This document shows, piece after piece, positions 5,870 to 11,281 of a stretch of 11,281 bases of DNA (the first letter of the stretch is position 1; each line of letters begins with the position of its first letter). The position numbers and the translations under genes were made by a program. The DNA comes from an uncultured Peptococcaceae bacterium (lineage in GTDB: Bacteria > Bacillota > Dehalobacteriia > UBA4068), in assembly GCA_947307285.1 (NCBI GenBank), contig CAMZIS010000019.1:1-11281 (forward strand), given 5' to 3'. Below the pieces are notes generated by a model, which worked only from the letters and a program-made list of their open reading frames with translations, was not told the DNA's origin and ran no database searches.

Positions 5870-7495
5870 ATGAGCGAACAAAAGAAAACCGTAGCGGAAC
5901 AGGTCGCCGAAGCGGAAGCCAGGCAGGCCGCTGCGGAAGCTGCCGCTGCCCTGGATAAGCCCAGGAAGCCGGTGCGTCTGCCCAACGTGTTCGAAGCTCT
6001 GCTGCCCATCCTGGTCCTGCTGGGCCTGATGATCTGCAACTTCATCTTCGATTGGGGCCTGGACGCCCATATGCCCTGCGGCATCGCCTTGGTCGTGGCC
6101 GGCATCGTCGGCGTTGTCTGCGGCCACAGCTACAAAGAAGTACTGGCCGGCATCATCAGCGCGGTCAGCCGTACCATGGAGGCCATCCTGATCCTGATGT
6201 GCGTCGGTATCATGGTGGCTGCCTTCACCGCCTCCGGCGTCATCCCGTCCCTCATCTACTACGGCCTGATGATCCTCTCCCCCAAGGTGTTCCTGCCCAT
6301 CGGCATGATCCTCTGCGCTATCGTAGGCATGAGCTGCGGCTCGTCCTGGACCACCACCGCCACTATGGGCATCGCCTTCCTGGGCATCGGCGCCGGCCTG
6401 GGCATCAACCCGGCGCTGACCGCCGGTATGTGCATTTCCGGCGCGTACGTGGGCGACAAGTTCTCCCCCCTGTCCGACACCACCAACCTGGCGGCGGCCA
6501 CCGGCGAGACCGGCCTCTTCGACCACGTGGGCGCCATGGTGTCCACCACCGGCCCCTGCTTCGTCATTGCTCTGATCATCTACACCATCATCGGCATCAG
6601 CGCCTCCGGCGCCTATGACGCCACCGTGGCCACCGAGTTCCAGAACACCCTGGCCCAGGCCTTCAACCTGAGCCCCCTGCTGCTCCTGCCCATCGTGCTC
6701 ATCGTCGTGGTCTGCGTCATGAAGATGCCGGCCATCCCCGCCCTGCTGCTGTCTATCCTGGTGGCCGTCATCTTCGGCGCCCTGTTCCAGCACATCTATT
6801 CCATCGGCTCCTGGCTCGATATGATGCATTACGGCTATAGTCTGCCCGAGGAATACTGCGAGATGAACGATCTGGCGGCTGAGCTGCTGGGTTCCCGCGG
6901 CGGCATGGACGGCCAGATGTGGACCATCAACCTGGTCATCCTGGCCGTGGCCTTCGGCGGCACCCTGGAAAAGATCGGCTGCGTCGAGACCCTGTTCGGC
7001 GGCCTGATGCGCAAGGTCAAGAAGGCCTGGCAGATGGTGGGCCTCACCCTGCTGACCTCCCTGTTCTGCGACTTCACCATGTGCGACCAGTACCTGGCCA
7101 TCATCGTGCCCGGCGCTATGTACAGGGATAAGTTCGACGAAATGGGCCTGGCCCGCAACATGCTGTCCCGTACTCTGGAAGACTGCGGCACCCTGTGGAG
7201 CCCCATGTGCCCCTGGAACAGCTGCGGCGTTTACCAGACCAGCATCCTGGGCATGGGTCCCATGAAGTACGGCCCCTATGCCTTCCTGAACATCATCAAC
7301 CCGATCTACGCCTTCATCACCGCCCTGCTGGGCCGCAACATCTTCTGGGGCGACGGCGCTTATACCAACCTGCTGGGCAAGACCCACATGATGGCTAAGC
7401 CCGCTGCTGCTCCCGATGACGCCAATGCCGTGGCCACCGCCGCCGCCGAAGCTCTGCGCGCTGAAGGCAAGATCCCGGCTATCACCGAGAAATAA
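5870..7495 (+). CDS. nhaC: NhaC-family Na+/H+ antiporter
   Basis: A 541-residue polytopic membrane protein of the NhaC family. Members exchange cytoplasmic Na+ for H+; a few, such as MleN, exchange malate for lactate with Na+ and H+. Hallmarks are GSSWTTTATMG from residue 157 and the polar GAYVGDKFSPLSDTTNLA from residue 191, within roughly ten hydrophobic segments. The second half has SLFCDFTMCDQYLAI and RTLEDCGTLWSPMCPWNSCG. About 40 residues precede the first helix: a charged Ala/Glu/Gln-rich helix (residues 8-28) then a Lys/Arg/Pro segment, somewhat unusual and probably cytoplasmic. The C-terminus ends in an Ala-rich soluble tail. The ATG at 5870 has AAGGAGG 5 bases upstream; a longer TTG start at 5852 would read through the ribosome binding site and is rejected. 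Codons are almost entirely C- or G-ending, suggesting high expression. Confidence 0.93.
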   Translation: MSEQKKTVAEQVAEAEARQAAAEAAAALDKPRKPVRLPNVFEALLPILVLLGLMICNFIFDWGLDAHMPCGIALVVAGIVGVVCGHSYKEVLAGIISAVSRTMEAILILMCVGIMVAAFTASGVIPSLIYYGLMILSPKVFLPIGMILCAIVGMSCGSSWTTTATMGIAFLGIGAGLGINPALTAGMCISGAYVGDKFSPLSDTTNLAAATGETGLFDHVGAMVSTTGPCFVIALIIYTIIGISASGAYDATVATEFQNTLAQAFNLSPLLLLPIVLIVVVCVMKMPAIPALLLSILVAVIFGALFQHIYSIGSWLDMMHYGYSLPEEYCEMNDLAAELLGSRGGMDGQMWTINLVILAVAFGGTLEKIGCVETLFGGLMRKVKKAWQMVGLTLLTSLFCDFTMCDQYLAIIVPGAMYRDKFDEMGLARNMLSRTLEDCGTLWSPMCPWNSCGVYQTSILGMGPMKYGPYAFLNIINPIYAFITALLGRNIFWGDGAYTNLLGKTHMMAKPAAAPDDANAVATAAAEALRAEGKIPAITEK

Positions 7496-7516
7496 CATAA
7501 TTTCAGGAGCCTGCCT

Positions 7517-8023
7517 GTGACTGAAAAGCCCAAGAAAAAGAGCCGTTCCGGCAAGGTCTACCACGCCAAAAAGCTGAAAGAACGCAAGGATTACGTAAAG
7601 GTCCTGGGCTGGCTGGCCTCCCTGCTGCTGATCGGCTACGGCATCGCCTCCGGCGTCTGGCTGGGCATCATCCTGGGCCTGCTCATGGCCCTGGCCCTCA
7701 TGCTGGAGCAGCGTGAGATGGTCACCAACCGCGGACTGGAGGTCTATTACGACTGTCGTATCTTCGACTACACCGACGTGTGGTCCTGGGACGACATCAC
7801 CTCCGTCCACCGGGAGGATCAGGGCCATCCCACTCTGGTGGCCCTGCACTTCGGCAAAGGCATCACCACCCGCCGCTACTGTTTCACCAAAGCCGACGCC
7901 GAGGCCATCATGGCCCTGGCCAAGGAGAAGAATCCCAAAATCTCCGTGGGCGATACAGATGTGGTGAAGGCCAAAAAAGGATCGGCTCGCAAAGGCCCCG
8001 GCAAAAAGTCCGGCCTGCTGTAG
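7517..8023 (+). CDS. Two-helix membrane protein with a PH-like cytoplasmic domain, unknown function
   Basis: A 168-residue protein I cannot assign to a named family. It has a very basic N-terminus (1-28), two close transmembrane segments (about 29-45 and 47-63) forming a hairpin with both ends probably cytoplasmic, then a beta-rich domain (about 70-140). That domain, with VYYDCRIFDYTDVWSWDDITSV and TRRYCFTKADAEAIMALA, resembles small bacterial PH-like domains. A Lys/Gly-rich tail (KKGSARKGPGKK) ends the protein. The GTG start at 7517 has CAGGAG at 7504-7509. It begins 21 bases after the nhaC stop, in the same reading frame, with no promoter or terminator between, so it is almost certainly co-transcribed. 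An accessory or regulatory role for the antiporter is inference from position. A strong terminator follows. Confidence 0.82.
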   Translation: MTEKPKKKSRSGKVYHAKKLKERKDYVKVLGWLASLLLIGYGIASGVWLGIILGLLMALALMLEQREMVTNRGLEVYYDCRIFDYTDVWSWDDITSVHREDQGHPTLVALHFGKGITTRRYCFTKADAEAIMALAKEKNPKISVGDTDVVKAKKGSARKGPGKKSGLL

Positions 8024-8049
8024 CAAGGCTCCAAATCAACGCAAGATTG

Positions 8050-8085
8050 AAATATGACCCGTCCTTTGGACGGGTCATATTTTTT
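8050..8085. terminator. Bidirectional terminator between convergent genes
   Basis: A 14-bp perfect stem (8051-8064 with 8068-8081, AATATGACCCGTCC and its complement) with a three-T loop and a T-run at 8080-8085 ends the nhaC operon. Its right edge overlaps the stop codon of the 57-residue minus-strand gene (8084-8086), so it probably also ends that transcript, although the minus-strand T-run is short (TTT). Confidence 0.9.
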
Positions 8086-8257
8086 ACCACTGGTATACCC
8101 GGCGCATGACGCTGTAGAACAGGGTCCCGAGGGCGCAGGTCAGCAGCAGTACGCAGCTGTCGAAGAGGGCGGCGTTACTGTGGCCGAGGCAGGCGGCAAG
8201 ACCGAAGACGATCATGACGGCGATGCTGATGAGGATGGCGGTTTTGTTGGTGTTCAT
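8084..8257 (-). CDS. 57-residue two-helix small membrane protein, unknown function
   Basis: This small gene encodes 57 residues starting MNTNKTAILISIAVMIVFG and ending RRVYQW. Two hydrophobic segments (about 7-24 and 29-50) are separated by a short GHSN turn, giving a helical hairpin. Support for a real gene is a strong AAGGAGG ribosome binding site seven bases before the ATG (plus-strand CCTCCTT at 8265-8271), a protein-like composition, and an exact fit between the upstream minus-strand gene and a terminator. It lies 61 bases downstream of the YgjV-like gene on the same strand, with no clear promoter of its own, so co-transcription is likely. I do not recognise the family. It could be a partner of the YgjV-like protein or a stand-alone small membrane protein. 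Confidence 0.75.
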   Translation of the reverse strand: MNTNKTAILISIAVMIVFGLAACLGHSNAALFDSCVLLLTCALGTLFYSVMRRVYQW

Positions 8258-8318
8258 GGCGGTACCTCCTTTTATTTTAGTTAGGTTATTAAGAGCTACG
8301 TGAGTTATTTATCAGCAG

Positions 8319-8849
8319 TCAGCAGGCTGCTTCTTTTTTGTCCAGATTGGCCCAGCCGAAGCGGAAGATCGAAATGATGATAGACAGCAGGGTGATGGTC
8401 TCGCTCAGCACGCCGCCCCAGGAGCGGATCATCAGATCGTACAGCAGGGTGCAGGGAGAACCGATAAGCTGCGACAGCCTGATCTTCTGCGCGTTGTCCG
8501 TCCAGTAGCCTACGCAGGTGACGGCAACGGAGATGAAGGGCAGCAGGCTGATCCAGCCGGCCCAGGTATATACGGTCATGACCAGCAGCAGGAGGATGAT
8601 CCCCAGCAATGTGGTCCGGCGCCTCACCCAGGGCCAGTCGTTTGCTTTCAGCAGCAGCACGTTGCGGGCTATATTTACCAGCAGGCCGAGAGCTCCGGTG
8701 TATGCGCCCATGATGCAGAACTGGAGGCAGAACAGGCAGCAGCCTAGCAGCTGGCACAGGAACAGGGCCCGGTTGGACCTTATCTGATACGAGATGATGA
8801 AAAAAGCCATTGCGATGAAGCCGATGATCTGAATTAAAGTTTCGCTCAT
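8319..8849 (-). CDS. YgjV-like inner membrane protein, unknown function
   Basis: A 176-residue, very hydrophobic protein with about six to seven membrane segments, beginning MSETLIQIIGFIAMAFFIIS. The sequence ISYQIRSNRALFLCQLLGCCLFCLQF and the later SPCTLLYDLMIRSWGGVLSETITLLSI suggest the bacterial inner membrane protein YgjV family (roughly 160-180 residues), with a conserved Q-x-R/N region after the first helix and a Ser-Glu in the last. No biochemical function is established for the family as far as I know. The ATG at 8849 is preceded by an AAGGAAAG ribosome binding site. A promoter (8888-8916) overlaps that of the divergent LysR gene, so the regulator probably controls this gene. The downstream 57-residue protein is likely in the same transcript. 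Family assignment is from recalled pattern, not a search. Confidence 0.8.
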   Translation of the reverse strand: MSETLIQIIGFIAMAFFIISYQIRSNRALFLCQLLGCCLFCLQFCIMGAYTGALGLLVNIARNVLLLKANDWPWVRRRTTLLGIILLLLVMTVYTWAGWISLLPFISVAVTCVGYWTDNAQKIRLSQLIGSPCTLLYDLMIRSWGGVLSETITLLSIIISIFRFGWANLDKKEAAC

Positions 8850-8876
8850 TTTGCTTTCCTTTTTCCGTCAGGTCTG

Positions 8877-8905
8877 TTTGCATTTACAGCATAACATGGT
8901 ATAAT
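8877..8905 (+). promoter_or_regulatory. Promoter of the LysR-type regulator gene
   Basis: TTTGCA (8877-8882), a 17-base spacer and a perfect TATAAT (8900-8905) with an upstream TG (8897-8898, extended -10). Predicted start is near 8912, with a leader of about 97 bases. It overlaps the minus-strand promoter of the YgjV-like gene. Confidence 0.65.
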
Positions 8906-8916
8906 TGATTTGTAAA
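8888..8916 (-). promoter_or_regulatory. Promoter of the YgjV-like gene
   Basis: On the minus strand, TTTACA (8916-8911) and TATGCT (8893-8888) are 17 bases apart. The leader would be about 35 bases. A second minus-strand TATAAT further upstream (plus-strand ATTATA near 8930-8935) with a poor -35 is an alternative. The chosen promoter is interleaved with the LysR-gene promoter, so the two cannot easily be occupied together. Confidence 0.5.
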
Positions 8917-8928
8917 ACTAATGGTTTT
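8914..8928. promoter_or_regulatory. Candidate LysR-type operator
   Basis: AAAAC (8914-8918) and GTTTT (8924-8928) form a 15-bp dyad with a 5-base centre, a size and symmetry like LysR-type sites. It overlaps the -35 box of the YgjV-like gene promoter and the predicted LysR-gene start, the usual place for autorepression plus divergent control. Direct binding is inferred. Confidence 0.4.
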
Positions 8929-9008
8929 TATTATATCGATTGTTTTTGCTTATTGATAATGCCGATTTGCTGCTATTTTTGAAACAATTAATCGAGGAAA
9001 GGCTTGCT

Positions 9009-9902
9009 ATGGAAAATAAAAACGTCGCCGCCTTCGTCAAGGTGGTGGAGTACAACAGCTTTACAAAAGCCGCCGAAAGCCTGGGTTACTCCCAGGCTGC
9101 GGTAACGGCCCAAATCAAGGCCCTGGAGCATGAGCTGGAGGTGTTGCTGTTCGACCGTATCGGCAAGCGGATCTGCCTGACTCAGGCGGGACGGACCTTT
9201 CTGCCCCACGCGCTTAATATGCTGAAGGCCGAGGAAGAGGCCGTTCACAGCGTGCGCCCCGCCTCCGAGCTCAGCGGCGAACTACGGCTTTGCTCAGCTT
9301 CCTCCTACGCCTCCGCGGTACTGCCCGATCTGTTGCTGAAGTTCCTGCGGCTCCATCCCGGGGTCAGGATAACCGTAAAAGTATCGGACTACCCGGAGGA
9401 CACCACCCGTATGCTGGCCCGGGGTGAGATCGACTTCCTGGCTGAGGTGGGCGACGAGTTCGCCTATCCGGACTTTCTGCAGGCCGGCAAGCGGCCCGAG
9501 CCCATGGTATTCGTGACCTATCCGGGAAATCCCCTGCTCAAAAAGAAGGATATCACTGTGGCGGACGTGGTCAGTCATCGCTTCGTCACGGCGGACATAG
9601 ACATCGCCGGGTACAGCATACTCCTGGAAAAACAGCTGCAGCAGCGGGGGCTGGCGATCGACTGCGCTCTGGTGCTGGGCTCGGTAGGCGGTGTCATCAA
9701 CGTGCTGCGGGGCGGCTTCGGCTCTTCCTTTATCCCCAAATATGCCGCCGCCAAATATCTGAACAGCGGGGAGCTGTCCGAGATACCGGTGCGGGATCTG
9801 CAGGTCAGCGTGTTTTCCTATTTCCTCTACAGCCGGGATCGCTGGCTCAATCCGGTCATGCGGGAGTTCATTCGCGCAGTGGAAGCTGGGGGCGCAGAAT
9901 AA
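9009..9902 (+). CDS. LysR-type transcriptional regulator
   Basis: A 297-residue LysR-family regulator. The N-terminal winged helix-turn-helix (about residues 3-62) reads FVKVVEYNSFTKAAESLGYSQ, then AAVTAQIKALEHELEVLLFDR and KRICLTQAGRTFLPHA, the classic family pattern. A linker helix (about 63-85) precedes a periplasmic-binding-protein-like effector domain (about 88-295). The inducer is not deducible. I prefer the ATG at 9009, preceded by AAAGG at 8998-9002 with a 6-base gap, because the domain begins immediately there; an in-frame upstream start at 8940 would add 23 residues without family support. It is divergent from the YgjV-like gene with overlapping promoters and a dyad between, suggesting it controls that gene and itself. 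It faces azlCD across a shared terminator, so control of azlCD is less likely. Confidence 0.95.
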   Translation: MENKNVAAFVKVVEYNSFTKAAESLGYSQAAVTAQIKALEHELEVLLFDRIGKRICLTQAGRTFLPHALNMLKAEEEAVHSVRPASELSGELRLCSASSYASAVLPDLLLKFLRLHPGVRITVKVSDYPEDTTRMLARGEIDFLAEVGDEFAYPDFLQAGKRPEPMVFVTYPGNPLLKKKDITVADVVSHRFVTADIDIAGYSILLEKQLQQRGLAIDCALVLGSVGGVINVLRGGFGSSFIPKYAAAKYLNSGELSEIPVRDLQVSVFSYFLYSRDRWLNPVMREFIRAVEAGGAE

Positions 9903-9931
9903 CGCTCCGTGTTTTCCGGGTTTGACCCGCC

Positions 9932-9970
9932 AAAAAAGGACCGCCTCCGGGAGACGGTCCTTATCTTTTG
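9932..9970. terminator. Bidirectional terminator between the LysR gene and azlD
   Basis: An 8-bp stem AAGGACCG/CGGTCCTT (9936-9943 with 9955-9962) continues after one mismatch as a 3-bp CTC/GAG with a CGG loop. The plus strand ends in TTATCTTTT and the minus strand in a run of six T (A-run at 9932-9937), so it terminates both genes, more strongly azlD. Confidence 0.88.
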
Positions 9971-9997
9971 CTTATTTATGCGCCTGCTTCAAATGAT

Positions 9998-10309
9998 TCA
10001 GGCCAGCAGCAGGGCTTCCGACACCAGCACCACCAGGCAGCAGGCCACGGCCACCTTAAACAGGTCCGCGCCCCGCCAGGCCAGGATGACACCGGTGAAC
10101 AGCGCCAAAGCGCCTGCGATGGGGGAGCGGGTGGCTTCCACGATGGCGGGGAAAGTCATCACCGCCAAAGTCACGTAGGGCACGTAGTAGAGGAAGGAGC
10201 GGAGGAAGCGGTTTTCGATGGGCTTCTGGATCAGCAGCATGGGCCGCGCGCGGATGAGGAAGCAGACGAAAACCATGATGAATATGTAGATATACGTATT
10301 ATGCTGCAT
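9998..10309 (-). CDS. azlD: AzlD-family branched-chain amino acid exporter, small subunit
   Basis: A 103-residue protein with four hydrophobic segments (about 5-20, 36-55, 64-80, 84-102), the normal size and layout of AzlD. The segment FIRARP-like turn after helix 1 (FLIRARPMLLI) and FLYYVPYVTLAVMTFPAIV match the family, whose members carry an Arg-x-x-Pro turn and a Tyr-x-Pro region there. AzlD partners AzlC in exporting branched-chain amino acids and analogues such as 4-azaleucine; E. coli YgaZH is the related valine exporter. The ATG at 10309 lies inside the end of azlC, an 11-base overlap, with only a weak ribosome binding site, so translation is probably coupled. A bidirectional terminator follows the gene. 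Confidence 0.9.
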   Translation of the reverse strand: MQHNTYIYIFIMVFVCFLIRARPMLLIQKPIENRFLRSFLYYVPYVTLAVMTFPAIVEATRSPIAGALALFTGVILAWRGADLFKVAVACCLVVLVSEALLLA

Positions 10310-11048
10310 TGTTTTCTGCCTGCTCTTTTACCGGGAAAAAGGCCGCGGCCGCGGCGGAAATGGCTACAGTGAGGATGATGATGCGGTTGCCGCTGGAAAG
10401 GCCGGGCAACAGCTCGCTCAGGAGCAGGCTCAGGCCGAAGCTGATGACCACCGCCCAGGCGATGATCTTGTCCTGGCGGGCCGGCGGCACGATGATGGCC
10501 AGGAACATGCCGTACAGGGCAACGGAAAGGGCGCTGACCAGAGAGGCCGGCAGCAGGTTACCCATGATTATGCCCATGGAAGTGCCCAGGGCCCACAGGG
10601 GGATGGAGGTGAGGATGGCGCCTATGGCGTAGCGGGGCTCCAGATAGCCGGGACGGGCGATGTTGATGCCGAACAGCTCATCCGTGATGAAGGTGCCGAA
10701 GAGCAGCCGTTCCCGGAAGGGCGCGCCGGGACGCAGACGCTGGCTCAAAGCGCAGCTCATCAGCATGTAGCGGGCGTTGCTGATCAGGCTGACCAGGACC
10801 ACTTCCATATACGTGGCCTGGGCCGCGATGAGGGTGAAGACCGCGTATTCGCCGGCGGAGGCATAGGTGAAAAGGCTGGCGATAAAGCCCTGAAAGGCGG
10901 TAAGGTGGGCGTCCTTGGCGGCGATGCCCAGGGAAAAGGCTACGGCAAAATAACCCAGTCCGATGGGCAGGCCGTTGCGCAGGCCCTGGCGAAAGGCCCG
11001 CTTCTTTTCCACTTTATCCGCGATGCTTGCGGCTTTGTGCTCTGTCAA
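10299..11048 (-). CDS. azlC: AzlC-family branched-chain amino acid exporter, large subunit
   Basis: A 249-residue membrane protein of the AzlC family. After a charged N-terminus of about 20 residues comes RQGLRNGLPIGLGYFAVAFSLGIAA, then SLFTYASAGEYAVFTLIAA and SLISNARYMLMSCALSQRL, typical of AzlC, followed by FGTFITDELFGI and further hydrophobic segments. It is the main subunit of the AzlCD exporter for branched-chain amino acids and related compounds. I place the start at TTG 11048: AGGGAGG (11063-11057) lies 8 bases upstream, and the -10 box of the predicted promoter lies at 11091-11086, inside the longer frame that begins at ATG 11144. That longer start would put 32 extra residues ahead of the normal family length. 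The 3' end overlaps azlD by 11 bases. Confidence 0.9.
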   Translation of the reverse strand: MTEHKAASIADKVEKKRAFRQGLRNGLPIGLGYFAVAFSLGIAAKDAHLTAFQGFIASLFTYASAGEYAVFTLIAAQATYMEVVLVSLISNARYMLMSCALSQRLRPGAPFRERLLFGTFITDELFGINIARPGYLEPRYAIGAILTSIPLWALGTSMGIIMGNLLPASLVSALSVALYGMFLAIIVPPARQDKIIAWAVVISFGLSLLLSELLPGLSSGNRIIILTVAISAAAAAFFPVKEQAENNAA

Positions 11049-11085
11049 GTCCGCTTCCTCCCTGAAATTCCGTCGCAACAATATT

Positions 11086-11114
11086 ATTATATAGACCTGC
11101 CGCTGATAAGTAAA
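11086..11114 (-). promoter_or_regulatory. Promoter of azlCD
   Basis: On the minus strand TTTACT (11114-11109) and a perfect TATAAT (11091-11086) are 17 bases apart. Transcription would start near 11079, about 30 bases before the azlC TTG start, which supports that start over the ATG at 11144. Confidence 0.7.
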
Positions 11115-11160
11115 GATTTTTCTCGCCATCGTTTGCTTTTTCACAGGCTTTCGCCCTTAC

Positions 11161-11189
11161 TGGACAAAAATGTGCCGAAATGATAGAAT
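11161..11189 (+). promoter_or_regulatory. Promoter of the right-end partial gene
   Basis: TGGACA (11161-11166) and TAGAAT (11184-11189) are 17 bases apart, with TG one base upstream of the -10 (11181-11182). The predicted start near 11196 gives a leader of about 34 bases. It is divergent from the azlCD promoter, with about 46 bases between the two -35 boxes. Confidence 0.65.
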
Positions 11190-11229
11190 TATTCATACGC
11201 GCGTTAGCGTGGGGAAAGGAAACCGTTTC

Positions 11230-11281
11230 ATGACGCTGAAGACCCGCCACACCATATTTCTGTTCATAACCGCCTTCATCT
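11230..11281 (+). CDS. N-terminus of a probable membrane protein, truncated by the window end
   Basis: Only 17 codons are visible: MTLKTRHTIFLFITAFI. A short basic start followed by a hydrophobic run indicates a signal-anchor or first membrane helix, as in sensor or chemoreceptor-type proteins, but the family cannot be decided. AAAGGA (11215-11220) is a ribosome binding site about 10 bases upstream, and a good promoter lies at 11161-11189. Confidence 0.7.
   Translation, partial: MTLKTRHTIFLFITAFI

Noticed and set aside
5786..8026. A 746-codon open frame on the minus strand opposite nhaC and its partner gene
   Set aside because: It is exactly codon-aligned with the two sense genes, so its stops appear only where they use TTA, CTA or TCA, codons avoided in this GC-biased genome. 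The translation is rich in His, Gln, Gly and Asp with no recognisable domain.
8054..8284. A plus-strand 76-codon open frame between the nhaC operon and the YgjV-like gene
   Set aside because: It starts inside the terminator and is antisense to the 57-residue gene, which has the better ribosome binding site and membrane-protein composition.
8305..8883. A second minus-strand frame overlapping the YgjV-like gene
   Set aside because: Its translation is Arg/Pro/His-rich and lacks the coherent membrane helices of the chosen frame.
9968..10372. Plus-strand open frames (with another at 9909-10178) opposite azlD
   Set aside because: Antisense to a clear AzlD; they run through the terminator and show no family pattern.
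1..11281. CRISPR array, insertion sequence, tRNA or prophage signatures
   Set aside because: No regularly spaced repeats, transposase or integrase motifs, tRNA-like cloverleaf or paired terminal repeats were seen by eye; composition is even except for AT-rich promoter gaps.

Overview
The window looks like a chromosomal segment of a GC-rich Bacillota (Firmicutes) bacterium. The evidence is strong AGGAGG-type ribosome binding sites, sigma-A promoters (one a perfect TTGACA-N17-TATAAT), and the neighbour set S11 carboxypeptidase - M16 peptidase - dUTPase - YlmC/YmxH, which is typical of Clostridia and Negativicutes. Coding sequence is strongly biased to C/G in third codon positions, most obviously in nhaC. 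Genus cannot be read from the sequence; Negativicutes or a GC-rich clostridial relative is an inference. No transposase, integrase, CRISPR array, tRNA or rRNA is visible, and no stretch over about 300 bases lacks a gene.

Layout. (1) 1-3446, plus strand: a tight gene run with the C-terminal part of a D-Ala-D-Ala carboxypeptidase, an M16 zinc peptidase, dut (1-base overlap), a YlmC/YmxH PRC-barrel protein whose ribosome binding site is one arm of a hairpin, and a membrane-anchored or exported ComEC-type metallo-beta-lactamase-fold hydrolase. (2) 3479-5661, plus: a promoter with an extended -10, a leader hairpin, an Mrp/Nbp35-type Fe-S P-loop ATPase with an N-terminal Cys cluster, then an alanine/ornithine racemase family PLP enzyme and a strong terminator. 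(3) 5664-8085, plus: a near-perfect promoter, a 5' leader with a hairpin, an NhaC-family Na+/H+ antiporter, and a small two-helix membrane protein of unknown function 21 bases downstream, closed by a terminator shared with the facing gene. (4) 8084-9902: a minus-strand pair (YgjV-like membrane protein, then a previously hidden 57-residue two-helix membrane protein) divergent from a LysR regulator, with overlapping promoters and a dyad between them. (5) 9932-11048, minus: azlC-azlD, a branched-chain amino acid exporter pair, facing the LysR gene across a shared terminator. (6) 11161-11281, plus: a promoter and the first 17 codons of a probable membrane protein.

Functional picture: cell-wall, nucleotide-pool and Fe-S housekeeping on the left; ion and amino acid transport with local regulation on the right. 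The least explained pieces are the NhaC partner protein, the LysR/YgjV/57-residue module, and the leader hairpins in front of ymxH, mrp, the racemase and nhaC. I see no clear evidence of a defence system or other large new system.
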